A stretch of 17,271 nucleotides of DNA from CALLCD01 sp039817885 (GTDB lineage: Bacteria > Pseudomonadota > Alphaproteobacteria > Caulobacterales > Hyphomonadaceae): the NCBI GenBank assembly GCA_039817885.1, contig JBCBUY010000066.1, positions 1-17,271 of the forward strand. Direction: 5' to 3'. Position numbers and translations under genes: made by a program. Of the stretch, positions 7,771 to 16,800 are shown in pieces (the stretch's first letter is position 1; each line of letters opens with the position of its first letter). The notes beneath the pieces are model-generated. The model did no database searches, had not been told where the DNA came from, and was given only the letters and a program-made list of their open reading frames with translations.

Positions 7771-7800
7771 TATAAAACGCTGAGCACAGCTCATCTGCAA
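7771..7800 (-). promoter_or_regulatory. Candidate promoter of the minus-strand operon with palindromic spacer
   Basis: On the minus strand TTGCAG (7800-7795) and TTTATA (7776-7771) are 18 bp apart. The spacer holds the palindrome TGAGC-ACA-GCTCA (7781-7793), a position where a bound protein would block or modulate RNA polymerase. The implied RNA start is about 20 nt above ATG 7744. Judged by eye only. Confidence 0.35.
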
Positions 7801-7830
7801 CTCGTTCAAATGTGCTATGAACTCGGACTA

Positions 7831-7842
7831 GTACATATGTAC
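7831..7842. promoter_or_regulatory. 12-bp perfect palindrome, candidate operator
   Basis: GTACATATGTAC lies mid-way between the divergent starts at 7744 and 7923, about 80-90 bp from each. A dimeric regulator such as the NarL-type protein encoded by this locus could bind here, which is inference. Confidence 0.4.
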
Positions 7843-7880
7843 AACTTGGCGACGTCCCCTCGCTGAGGACACATTGCCGT

Positions 7881-7909
7881 CAATCCGATTTGACGCTCGT
7901 TTCGGATTG
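7881..7909 (+). promoter_or_regulatory. 8-bp inverted repeat in the leader of the vWA gene
   Basis: CAATCCGA (7881-7888) and TCGGATTG (7902-7909) are perfect inverted copies around a 13-nt loop. The second arm ends 2 nt before the AAGGGG ribosome site of the gene at 7923. It could be a mRNA hairpin that limits ribosome access or an operator. Confidence 0.4.
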
Positions 7910-7922
7910 GAAGGGGACAACA

Positions 7923-9851
7923 ATGCGAACCTATCAGTCTGTCCTGCTGAGCGTGTTTGTTGCACTCGCACTGCATGGCGCGCCAAGCACAGCTCAAGAT
8001 CTGGAAGTCAATACGATCACGGATGCTGAGGGCCGCGTGCTCTTTATCTACGATTCTTCAAATTCCATGTGGGGCGAGCTGACCGATGGCTCTCGGAAAT
8101 ACGAGGCCGGTCGCAGCGCCATGGCCGCCATCCTCAACACCGGGCTCAGCGGGCGTGAAATCGGTTTCAGAGCCTATGGTCACCGGCGGACCAACGATTG
8201 CCGCGACAGCGAGCTTGTCGTGCCTTTCTCGCCAGACAACACGGCGGCGACCCCCATCAATCAGACCATGGCGTCTTTGCGTCCAACCGGCAAAACTCCG
8301 ATCACCTATAGTTTGACGGAAGGGCTTAAGGATTTGAACGGAGGACCCGGTGAAATCCTCCTGATCAGCGACGGGATAGAAACCTGCGACGCTGATCCTT
8401 GCGATCTGATGCGCCAGTGGAAAGCATCCAATGTCGACATCCGTGTACATGTCGTTGGGGTTGGCCTCAACGAGGTCGAGCGCGTGGCCATGACCTGTAT
8501 CGCCGACGAGTCCGGCGGAGTTTACTTCGACGCTGATTCTACCGAAGGCTTCGAAGAGGCTCTCAGTGATGTATCGGAAGTGATCGAAACGGTCGACGCC
8601 GACCCCCAAGATGACAGCACACCAATTGATGGAACGACCCGCTATGCGCTGGTGGTCGTTCCAACAGATTCAACAGGTCGACGCTACGTTGATGCTGAAG
8701 GTCGACTGATCCGGGACGGCGAAGTAATTATCGAGCGGACCGTTTCTCAGGGGCGTGGGCGCAACGCCATCGAAGAGCCAGGCGATTATGAGTTGGAAGT
8801 CGGTGTGCTTCTGAAAGACGGATCGATATATGAGCCTGTCCGGGTGCCAGTTTCCATAACCGACCCAGGCGATACGATCCTACAGGTCGAAGTGCCCGCC
8901 CCACCGCGCATCAATGCAGTCTTCACGGAAAATGGCGCCCCCCATGACGGTGCCTTGATTTACGCCTACCAGGACAATGTAGAAGTCTTCCGATTTCGGG
9001 CCTCCGAAGAGGCACACGCGCCGCCCGGAACGTACATCTTCCGCTCGTCACCCAATCAGGACAACCCGCTGGAACAAACCGCTACCCTCGCCCCAGGTGA
9101 ACTGACGACGCTTGAATTCGAGCTTGTCCAGACAGTACGAATATTTGTGACCCTTCAACGACCGGACGGTGAGATCATCCAGCCTCACATTCAGCTCTGG
9201 CAAGATGGCGAACATGTTTATACAGCGCGCGGCAGCAATGGGGCTAAGGTCCGCCCTGGCACATATGAAGTGCGATATGACGATCAGAACGCACCGGTCT
9301 CGGGGGTCGCGCTCACCGTCGATGCCACCGATGGAAAGACCTATACGCTGCCGGTTCAGATCGGCTGGGTAAAAATCATCTATCCACCATCAGAGTATGG
9401 TTATGTGGGAACCCCGGACAGGGCGTGGCTCGGCTCTGTTGAGCGGGGCGGGTCAAGCTATGCGCAGCCTAACACGTCGATCGCCGTTGCACCCGGGCAA
9501 TATACTGTAGAGGGGTTCGACGCGCGCGGGTTCTTCGAGCTGGTAACAGTTGACGTTCCGGTCGGCGAAACGGTGGACGCCATTCTAACACCGGAGCCTC
9601 TTGGCGAGATCATCATCGAATATGCACCATCGGACAGCTACGAAGTCGATCCGACGCGCGCTTTTATACGCTCGCTTGACGGTCACCGCATACTTGGAGC
9701 CGGCACCTTCACGCCTGGTGATGTAAGACGTCTACGCCCCGGCCGCTACATTGTCGAAGGCTGGAGCCGCGTTGGCAACGTGGCCCCGCAGGAGATCACG
9801 ATAACCGCAGAAGCGCGTGAAACCGTAACGCTTCATCTTGCATCGGAATAA
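7923..9851 (+). CDS. Secreted vWA-domain protein with repeated beta-sandwich-like modules
   Basis: Protein of 642 residues starting at ATG 7923 (AAGGGGA just upstream; a TTG at 7890 in frame has no site). Signal peptide 1-24 ending in APSTA. The vWA domain (about 37-225) has a complete metal site: D44-x-S46-x-S48 in YDSSNSMWG, T125 in GKTPI and D150 in LISDGIETCDADPCDL. The phrases AYGHRR, DCRDSELVVPF and SDGIETCDADPC place it in a vWA family common in alphaproteobacteria. The rest (about 240-642) is a chain of five similar modules, each ending in a PG-x-Y turn (EPGDYELEV, PPGTYIFRS, RPGTYEVRY, APGQYTVEG, RPGRYIVEG), probably Ig- or carboxypeptidase-regulatory-like. It likely acts outside the inner membrane in metal-dependent binding. 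First gene of a probable operon; the next gene starts 23 bp on. Confidence 0.88.
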   Translation: MRTYQSVLLSVFVALALHGAPSTAQDLEVNTITDAEGRVLFIYDSSNSMWGELTDGSRKYEAGRSAMAAILNTGLSGREIGFRAYGHRRTNDCRDSELVVPFSPDNTAATPINQTMASLRPTGKTPITYSLTEGLKDLNGGPGEILLISDGIETCDADPCDLMRQWKASNVDIRVHVVGVGLNEVERVAMTCIADESGGVYFDADSTEGFEEALSDVSEVIETVDADPQDDSTPIDGTTRYALVVVPTDSTGRRYVDAEGRLIRDGEVIIERTVSQGRGRNAIEEPGDYELEVGVLLKDGSIYEPVRVPVSITDPGDTILQVEVPAPPRINAVFTENGAPHDGALIYAYQDNVEVFRFRASEEAHAPPGTYIFRSSPNQDNPLEQTATLAPGELTTLEFELVQTVRIFVTLQRPDGEIIQPHIQLWQDGEHVYTARGSNGAKVRPGTYEVRYDDQNAPVSGVALTVDATDGKTYTLPVQIGWVKIIYPPSEYGYVGTPDRAWLGSVERGGSSYAQPNTSIAVAPGQYTVEGFDARGFFELVTVDVPVGETVDAILTPEPLGEIIIEYAPSDSYEVDPTRAFIRSLDGHRILGAGTFTPGDVRRLRPGRYIVEGWSRVGNVAPQEITITAEARETVTLHLASE

Positions 9852-9874
9852 CCAACGACTTGGAGATCGTTTCA

Positions 9875-10558
9875 ATGAAGGCTTCAATGTTTCCCCTCGG
9901 AGTTCTTATAGTAGCGGCGACCTGTGGCGGTGTCGCAACAGCCGATGATAGCACTCCCATGCTGCACCCGGTGGAGAAGGTCTGTATCACTTATGAAAGT
10001 TCAGGTCAGATGATGAACGGCACCACCCTCCGGTGTCATCGCGATTATGGCTACGAAATGTTCGAGATTGAGGACATGACGATTGGCATCGGCGGATTCT
10101 CACAAACCCAGAAAGCCCATCGCGTCACCATTGGAGATCAGATCTACGCGGTCGATCCGGATACCAATACGGGCACACAAACCACCAATCCGATATATGA
10201 GCCGATCGTCAATGCTGTGACCCAGAACGGTTCAGACAGTGTCTCGGACGCATTCCTATCGGCGATGGGTTATACATCCACCGGCCAGACCCAAATGGTC
10301 GCGGGTCTAGCATGCACCATCTACAACTCGCAGATGATTGGGACAGCCTGTCTTACCGAAGACGGCCTCGCTCTGGAGCAGACCGTTCTGGGGAATGTGA
10401 TGACGGCGACGTCCGTCGTCTATGAGCCTGGCGAGGACCAGAATTATCGGCGACACGAGACGGCTGAAATTACGCAAGGCCCGGATCTGTCCAACGGACT
10501 TAACGGGATCGATATAGGGAATGGGGTCAATCTCGGTGATCTGTTGAACCAACAATGA
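9875..10558 (+). CDS. Small secreted protein of unknown function
   Basis: About 227 residues from ATG 9875 (GGAG 9 nt upstream; an in-frame TTG at 9860 overlaps that site). Signal peptide with cleavage near GGVATADDS (about residue 24). The mature protein has paired cysteines (VCITYESSG, LRCHRDYGY, LACTIYNSQ, GTACLTEDG), suggesting two disulfides in an oxidising compartment, and an Asn/Gly-rich end (NGLNGIDIGNGVNLGDLL). The pattern of a short beta-rich protein with a YESSGQMMNGTTLRC start resembles periplasmic lipocalin/LolA-like or DUF4412-like proteins, but I cannot assign a family. It sits between the vWA protein and the TPR kinase, so it may be a partner or ligand of either. Confidence 0.8.
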   Translation: MKASMFPLGVLIVAATCGGVATADDSTPMLHPVEKVCITYESSGQMMNGTTLRCHRDYGYEMFEIEDMTIGIGGFSQTQKAHRVTIGDQIYAVDPDTNTGTQTTNPIYEPIVNAVTQNGSDSVSDAFLSAMGYTSTGQTQMVAGLACTIYNSQMIGTACLTEDGLALEQTVLGNVMTATSVVYEPGEDQNYRRHETAEITQGPDLSNGLNGIDIGNGVNLGDLLNQQ

Positions 10559-10611
10559 TGGGCCTTTCTTTTCATTGAGGACAGACACCGTCTGGTTTAC
10601 AATGCAGGTCT

Positions 10612-12684
10612 ATGCGCATTTACCTACCGTTTCTTGCGGCCCTGATGACATGGTGGAGTGTCGGACCGGCCACGGCAGAACTGCCTCAGCTCGCTGAGCT
10701 TCGAGCGTCTCCTTGTTTTCCTGTTGGCGGAACCAGCCAAAAAAAAGAGGAAAGAAGGGCGGAGTGTTACAGCGTTATGGAAATCGCTGATCCAGCCGAG
10801 CGCCTTCGCCATTTGGACGCCATGATGGCTGGATTATATTTTTTCAAGAGGGGCAAACTGGACGGACTGAGTAATATAGACTTGGACAGTGCCGCCAAAC
10901 TCAAAGTGGAGGCGATTGAGCTTGCTGAAATCACCTTCAAGCCAAATGATGACATGCTCTCAAGGGCAGTCACGGTGCGTGATCAAGCAAATCAGTCTGG
11001 AGACATTATCGCCGAAGCCTTTGCAACGTCGGCCCTCGCAGAAGGGTACATGGTACTGGGCCGCGCCGACGATATGGAGATCTATCTCCAAGATATGTAC
11101 GAATTGCAGGACGCATTGTCCTGGCCCAAATTGGAACGCGACATTATTCGAATGGAAACCAGTGTTTTCAAGATGCGCGGCGATACCGTACAGGCACTCA
11201 CCAAATCTGAAGAGCTCATAGCATTCTACCTGGCGCACGACGAACCGGATCTGGCCGCGCTGGAGCAAAACTCCATAGCAAATGTCCTATACGACCTAGG
11301 CAATTATGAAGCCGCACTTGAACACTATAGATTCGCTCTGGCGCAGATTGACCAATCCAAAACCTCGCTCTTGCCCAATGTAGCCGTCCTTCTCAAGAAT
11401 GCCGGATCGGCGTTGACCGACCTTTCGCGGCATGCCGAGGCCATCCCCTATTATGAAAGAGCTTTGACCATTGATGAGACCATGAACAATGGACGAGGCG
11501 TGGCGTACACCAAATTCTGGATGGCGAAATCGCTTCATGCTCTGGGACAGTCTGATCGGGCATTGTCGCGCGCACAGGAATCAGTTGCCCTAAGCGCGCA
11601 ATATTCCAACCCTTTGCAAACTGCCAGTATCCGGGTCTGGCTCGCCGAGCGTTATTTGGAACGCGATGAGCCTGCCCTTGCGGAGACATCATTATCGAAG
11701 GCGGCCGCCATTCTAGAATTGGACCCCGGCGAGCAACTTGAAATCAGCCTGGATGGCACAGACAAATTCTGGGCCGTTTCTTATGCGCGTAGCATGGCAT
11801 CGGTGATGAGCCAGATGGGCAAACCTGTCGAGGCGTTGCGATATGCCGAATATGCTCTTGCAAGCCACGCAGACTGGCTGGAAGCAGAGAAAGTCAAAGC
11901 GGCGGTGGACGCTGAAACGCTCTTCGAGATCCGTAGCAAAGATCAGGCGATTCAACTGCTCGAAAGTGAAACCCAGCTGCAGAAAGCTCAGATTGCCCTC
12001 CGGGACAGCGCCCTCGCCCGTCAGTGGCTGCGCACCATCATCGGATATGTCGGTGCCGCAAGTCTGGCCATAATCGCGGCACTGGCCGTATTTGCCTGGC
12101 GTAAATCCCGTCGTCTGGCAGGCTTAAGAGAAACCTTGGTGTTAGAGGAACACCACAGGACAAAAAATGTATTGCAATTGGCGTCCGGACTCGCGCATTT
12201 CAGTGGGACAAAAGGCGTGTCCCAAAGGCTGTTCGCCATGGGACTTGTCTATCAGCACCTGCACGCTGTGGAGAACGAGAGCCAGTTGGATGCCGAGCCC
12301 TTCCTCACAGCTTTGGTTGATTATCTAAGTGAAGCGCTTGCCCCGGAAGGTGTTCACGCCGAATTGGAGTGTGACGCCTCAACACTGAGCGCCGATATGG
12401 CGACACCGGTTGGCCTGATCGTCTGCGAGGCAATCATCAACGCATATAAGCACGCCTTTCCGCAAAAGAGCGGCAAGATCGAGGTCTCGCTCAAGCAAGG
12501 CGACCGGGGATTGATCCTCAAGATCAGTGATAATGGTGTCGGTGACAGAACATCCAAACTGGCAAGGTCAGGAAAGGGTTGGCAGTTAATTGAAGACCTC
12601 GCCGCGCAGCTCAAAGCTGTGGCGCGCTTTCAGCAGGATTCTTTGGGCTCGACCTGGACGATCGAACCGATTCCATCGCGCTAA
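10612..12684 (+). CDS. Sensor histidine kinase with periplasmic TPR domain (HisKA_2/HWE-like)
   Basis: Protein of 690 residues. Signal peptide 1-22 (ending PATA), then a long helical region (about 55-440) with TPR motifs such as ANVLYDLGNYEAALEHYRFA and GSALTDLSRHAEAIPYYERA, a short coiled coil, one membrane helix (about 473-494), and a cytoplasmic kinase. The kinase has the HisKA_2/HWE-type box LEEHHRTKNVLQLA (H515 the likely phospho-acceptor), N-box VCEAIINAYKHAF, G1 ISDNGVG and G2 GKGWQLIEDLAAQL. The signal peptide plus one membrane helix puts the TPRs in the periplasm, where they would bind a protein. The vWA and small secreted proteins encoded just upstream are obvious candidates (inference). 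No response regulator follows, so it may signal to the NarL-type regulator at 6189-6839 or elsewhere. The start has a weak GCAGG site. Confidence 0.9.
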   Translation: MRIYLPFLAALMTWWSVGPATAELPQLAELRASPCFPVGGTSQKKEERRAECYSVMEIADPAERLRHLDAMMAGLYFFKRGKLDGLSNIDLDSAAKLKVEAIELAEITFKPNDDMLSRAVTVRDQANQSGDIIAEAFATSALAEGYMVLGRADDMEIYLQDMYELQDALSWPKLERDIIRMETSVFKMRGDTVQALTKSEELIAFYLAHDEPDLAALEQNSIANVLYDLGNYEAALEHYRFALAQIDQSKTSLLPNVAVLLKNAGSALTDLSRHAEAIPYYERALTIDETMNNGRGVAYTKFWMAKSLHALGQSDRALSRAQESVALSAQYSNPLQTASIRVWLAERYLERDEPALAETSLSKAAAILELDPGEQLEISLDGTDKFWAVSYARSMASVMSQMGKPVEALRYAEYALASHADWLEAEKVKAAVDAETLFEIRSKDQAIQLLESETQLQKAQIALRDSALARQWLRTIIGYVGAASLAIIAALAVFAWRKSRRLAGLRETLVLEEHHRTKNVLQLASGLAHFSGTKGVSQRLFAMGLVYQHLHAVENESQLDAEPFLTALVDYLSEALAPEGVHAELECDASTLSADMATPVGLIVCEAIINAYKHAFPQKSGKIEVSLKQGDRGLILKISDNGVGDRTSKLARSGKGWQLIEDLAAQLKAVARFQQDSLGSTWTIEPIPSR

Positions 12685-12799
12685 CAGTCTTTTCGCTGCA
12701 CATGGGTGCGGCAAAGTCCGGGCCCGTCGACTTCTCAAATTTCCAGAGCCCCAATCCCGTCAACACCGGAGCTTGGTAAAATCGCCAGTCAGAGTGTTA
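12685..12799. other. Intergenic, no gene seen
   Basis: A 7-bp imperfect hairpin (GCTGCAC-ATGG-GTGCGGC, 12696-12713) lies shortly after the kinase stop but lacks a T-run, so a terminator cannot be claimed. Confidence 0.4.
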
Positions 12800-13181
12800 T
12801 TAGATCGACGCGTGCTGACCCCCGTCGATGACGATATTCTGCCCAACGATGAAGCGCGAAAGCCCACTGCAGAGCAACGCTGCCATTGGGGCAAGGTCAT
12901 CAGGTTTTGCCAGGAATGTCGTGGCGCATGATCTCAAGCGGCCCAATCAGCGTGGTCTCAATCGATGATCGCCGCATACCGGGCGTGACGTTCAAGAAGG
13001 TCCCATTTGGGGCGGGCGGTTTGAGGGCGATTGCCAAAATGTCCGGATCTGGACAAGCATCAAAGAGTGCGTTTCGACCATCCTCAGTCGACGAGTCTGC
13101 AACAATCGGCGTGACCGAGGCATCGTGGGTGTCTGACATCTCTTGGGCCGTGCGCATCAGGCACTCTTCTCCCCGCGCACA
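12800..13181 (-). pseudogene. Short-chain dehydrogenase relic lacking its catalytic core
   Basis: SDR enzymes are NAD(P)-dependent oxidoreductases with a Rossmann fold and a YxxxK active site. Read on the minus strand, 13181-12903 gives CARGEECLMRTAQEMSDTHD, DASVTPIVADSSTEDGR, ACPDPDIL, then VTPGMRRSSIETTLIGPLEI, MRHDIPG: the beta3 to alpha5 part of an SDR of the ACPDPDILVNNAGGPPPG type, with the NNAG region already mutated. After a frame change it continues AKPDDLAPMAALLCSGLSRF, IVGQNIVIDGG, QHASI and stop at 12800, the typical SDR C-terminus. The first strand with GxxxGxG and the segment with the catalytic Ser, Tyr and Lys are both missing. Internal deletion near 12903-12920 explains the frame break. 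Clearly inactive. Confidence 0.8.
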
Positions 13182-13500
13182 ATTATGGTCGGCACACCCC
13201 AGTGTCCGGCTTGCTCAAGCGCGGGCCTGATTGCTCTCGATTTCGGTGAGGCCGATCCTTAGACACCTCCATGGTCTCATCGTTCTGAACCACGGCATCC
13301 GGATTGGGCCAAGCACGCGGTCGACCCAGAAATTCCGCGCGTCGTCGCCAGTCCACCAGAATGCATTGAGCCGACTTGCGGTCGGACACATCGAACGGAG
13401 CTTCCTTTGCGCGAATGGCGATCGGCAACACGACACGGAGATGCAAATTGCCGGCTAGCCGGATAGCGCGGAGGCCTTCAAATATGGCGGAATGGGTCAA
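13157..13500 (-). pseudogene. DsbA-family / 2-hydroxychromene-2-carboxylate isomerase-like relic
   Basis: Minus-strand reading from about 13500: LHLRVVLPIAIRAKEAPFD, then DRKSAQCILVDWRRRAEFLG, RPRAWPNPDAVVQND, which follow the middle of thioredoxin-fold isomerases of the HCCA-isomerase type. In another frame 13225-13157 gives PALEQAGHWGVPTIIVRGE, the family's hallmark GHWGVPT near the C-terminus, where relatives continue PFFGQDR. The N-terminus is absent, an internal piece is deleted around 13225-13240 with a frame change, and the end runs into the SDR relic at GCGCGGGGAG. Such enzymes act in glutathione-dependent aromatic degradation, so the two relics may derive from one catabolic cluster (inference). 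Confidence 0.7.
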
Positions 13501-13536
13501 TTTTCCAATTGTGATTAAGCTGACGATGTCACAAGG

Positions 13537-13623
13537 CTATTTATAACGCTCGGTGACAAGGCGATACCAATCTTCGAGGTCGTCGGTTCTGGAAGCGATA
13601 AAGTTTCCATTCTTCATCGGCAT
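13537..13623 (-). pseudogene. 28-codon C-terminal scrap
   Basis: The minus-strand reading MPMKNGNFIASRTDDLEDWY, RLVTERYK and stop looks like the protein-coding tail of a lost gene on the same strand as the two relics below it. No ribosome site precedes its ATG and a stop codon lies just above. Family not recognised. Confidence 0.3.
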
Positions 13624-13699
13624 GCTGGTTCACATTATTTCCGTGGTGTTGCCGCCGCCACCGACCGTGCAATCATTCACTCAACAGTCAGCCGCTTAA

Positions 13700-13834
13700 C
13701 AACACAAATGGGTCAGCCAGATCGGGCAGACCAATCTTTCCTTTGACAATACCCGCCTACGAGGATTGAATTTGGAAGGTAATGTCACCGTATCCAAGGT
13801 GGTGGGGAAACAATGTTTTATGGAAATTCACTAA
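13700..13834 (+). pseudogene. Scrap of a beta-solenoid repeat protein upstream of the large gene
   Basis: A plus-strand frame open for 44 codons, in a different frame from the gene at 13813, reads TNLSFDNTRLRGLNLEGNVT. This has the same style as the repeats of the downstream protein (GLNFNNTRITGRLICDN), and the DNA word ACAATACCCGC occurs at both 13746 and 14984. It has no start codon of its own. I infer the remains of a duplicated or older repeat gene. Confidence 0.5.
13743..13771 (+). promoter_or_regulatory. Candidate sigma70-type promoter of the large solenoid gene
   Basis: TTGACA (13743-13748), 17-bp spacer, TTGAAT (13766-13771), placing the RNA start about 35 nt before ATG 13813. The -35 is perfect and the -10 matches four of six. 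It lies inside the repeat-protein scrap, so a match by chance cannot be excluded. Confidence 0.4.
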
Positions 13835-16800
13835 AGTGGGTCGAGGCCGAAGACACACGATCAGAGATTGCGCGCTGCATCTCTCTTGCAGATAACGACT
13901 CAGCACTGTCCCAATCTCTGGAACGACTGCAATTGATGGACGCGATCGAAGCGGCACACATTCGCCATCTGAGCTTCTACCGATCGTATTCAAAACTGGT
14001 GCGCTTTACCCTAAGTCCGGATCACGTCACGACCGAAGAGCCGTTAGATACGGCCTTTCTTTTCGTCATAATTTCAGAGACAGATGCCCAGTTACTAAAT
14101 GGGACAAGCCCTGTTATTCACAAGATAAACGCAACAAAAGTCCAAATCGGGACGAACGGAACGGCGACGGAAGTACCGGAAATCTTCCTTGAGTCCCGCG
14201 AGCAATTCGAATCCTATCTCGACTTCTTCTGCAGCTTTGTCACGGGAGATGATGGCCCGTTCACGACAATCGAGCAACTTGAGGATGTTGAATTTGGGCT
14301 GGTCGGGCGCGTCGAGCCAATTGCGACCTATGACACGCTCGTAACCCGGCGGCGTGAGAATTTAGGCTGGCCGAAGCCCAGTATCCCGGTCAGGGAAGAA
14401 GATCTTGAGCAACTAAAATCAAACCGCGAGGCTGTCGAAACCAAGTATCGCGAGGAGGCCGAAAAGGACGAACGTCGGCGAGAAAACGAGGACTCGCCGG
14501 AATATATAAAGTCAGAGATTGCCAATTTCCAAGGCGATTATCGACGAGACGAAGCAAGCAAAGAATCAGGCGACAACTCCGCCTTCATAAAAAAACTTGT
14601 CTGGTACGGGCCGGCATTGTTCGAAGCAGATTTTCGGGTTCTGACATCTGGAATGGTGGAAATGCTTGATGACAATCCGACGATGTTTCTGAGCTATGTT
14701 CCATGGCGGTTCGACAACAAAACCGGCATCGCATCTCGCAAATCGGGTAACCGCTATAGTCATGTAAGTGTGGATTCGTTTCGAGAAAGGGTTTTCGAGA
14801 ACGATAAGGTCACGGTCGCTCCAACAGAGTCGCGAAAACTGGATCCAATTTCCAGGCAGATTGTAACCGGAGACGTTGATCTTAGCGGTGTTCGTCTCAC
14901 GAACGAACTTCGCCTGGACGATGTGATCATAGACGGGGATCTTATCCTTGAGGCCGCCACCCTCGATAAAGGCCTGAACTTCAACAATACCCGCATTACA
15001 GGGCGACTCATTTGCGACAATATCGTCACCCACGCCTTTATAGCGACCAAACTGTCCATAGCGGGGTTGTTTTCTGCACGCCTCCAATTGCGTTTGCCAT
15101 CAGAGACCTACGTAAAAAACGGCTTCTCCATGCAAAATGGAGAGATTGCGAGCCACTTCACGCTCGACGAAGTCACCATAGGAGGCGGCGCTGATTTAAG
15201 ACGTCTCGTATGCCGCGGGCCAGCTCGGATCACAAAACTGGATATCCATACACGCCTGCCCACTTTGCAAATCGTGAAGAACTTCTTTCCGAATCTACCC
15301 AAACCCCCCGGCCAGAACACGGTCCCGAACGATGAAGCCTTAAGGCTCGACAGCGGAGTTAATCTCGCGCATGCCCGCTTCTTCGATCTGCTAGATTGGG
15401 TAACGCCGGAATCGGGCGACAACTCAGTGGCCGGCGGCATCAGCGCAAACCACTTTCAGGTTACAAAATCGCTCAGACTGAGGCGCTTGAAAACAACCGA
15501 TGCGATCTTTAGTTTCCTCACCTTCGAAGATAGTCAAATAAATGAATTGATCGAGGCCAATAGTACCGCATCGCCAAATAGTAAGAAAAGCAAGCGAAAT
15601 CAGTTCGTTTTTGATGCTGAGGCAAAAGAAATAAAGTTGGCCTCAAATTATGGTCAAAGCGGTTTTGTGGAGCTCAAAGAAAGCCATATCGAAGGTGAGC
15701 TCGATGCTTCTGCTATGGCATGTAGTGGATTTTTGACACTATATAATACGGTCATAGACGGCAATCTCGACATTTCTCAAACCGCAATGAACGGTGACTT
15801 GTATTTGACCGGCACGACAGTCAAGCGCTCTGTTATCGGTACTGAGTTGAGATGTAAAACCTTGTTCGCGGGGGCTATGAACGTCGGCCGCGATTGCAGT
15901 TTCGATGGTGCTTTCGTCGATGGCACCTTCAATATGCAAGGGGCCGAGGTTAAAGGCATGCTTTCCGGAAATTGCACCACCACTCAAAGAACCCGAATTA
16001 GCGGAAATTTGGTAGCGTCTGGCATGATCGCCCATTCTGACTTTAGATTTGTAGGGGCGTTGATTAAAGGCAATCTGGAAATCATTACCGGTTCATTCAA
16101 TCGCTTTCAGCTCCGGGCCACCCTGATACAATCTCCACCGGACACTGAGCCCGACAAACAAGGCGGGACCTCATCCAAACCAATTTTTACACCTTTTGAA
16201 GTTGGTGGGTCGATCATCTTCCAGTCTTTTAAGGCACAGAGCATAGACTTGTATGCAGCTCGGATTGGTGAGGATTGTAAGTTCTCTGCGTTGGAACTCA
16301 CGGACAGTATTTCCTTCTTCAATTCAAACCCAATCGAATATCTAGCATATGGCGAACAACCTTTTTCCGACGATGATATTGCTGCCTGCATTCCAGATTG
16401 GTCAGAACGCATGGCGACAATCAATGGCAAGTTTAATTTAGACAGCGTCTCCATCGGTTCGGATCTAGCGTTACAAAACACACATATTGAAGACAGCCTT
16501 GAAACGTCTCGCCTCATTATTCGCGGGGATGTTCTTGCGGGCAGTCGACCCGAGAAAGGCCCAAACGCGAATTTTGACGGGCTCATTACGCGATGCAAAT
16601 CGGCTAATTTTGACAGCGTGACAGTAGACGGCTCCATGAAGCTGGACGGACTGAAACTATGGGGAGATTTCAGTTGCAGATACGCGAAGGTCGAGAAGGA
16701 AGTTGTCTTCTTTGATCCAGCTTCAAACCGATGTCTGGATTTTGAGGACAATACTATTCCCAGCACACGAAAGGAGGCGGGCAAGTCCATGTCGGATCAT

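Noticed and set aside
7890..7922. TTG start at 7890 for the vWA protein
   Set aside because: No ribosome site, whereas ATG 7923 has AAGGGGA and begins a clean signal peptide.
8058..8609. 183-codon minus-strand frame
   Set aside because: Lies antisense to the vWA domain, which has full motif support.
12886..13230. Plus-strand 114-codon frame
   Set aside because: Antisense to the SDR relic, whose minus-strand reading matches a known family.
14566..15087. Minus-strand frames of 173 and 99 codons, and others at 15739-16790
   Set aside because: Antisense to the large solenoid gene; no motifs, and the plus frame is uninterrupted.
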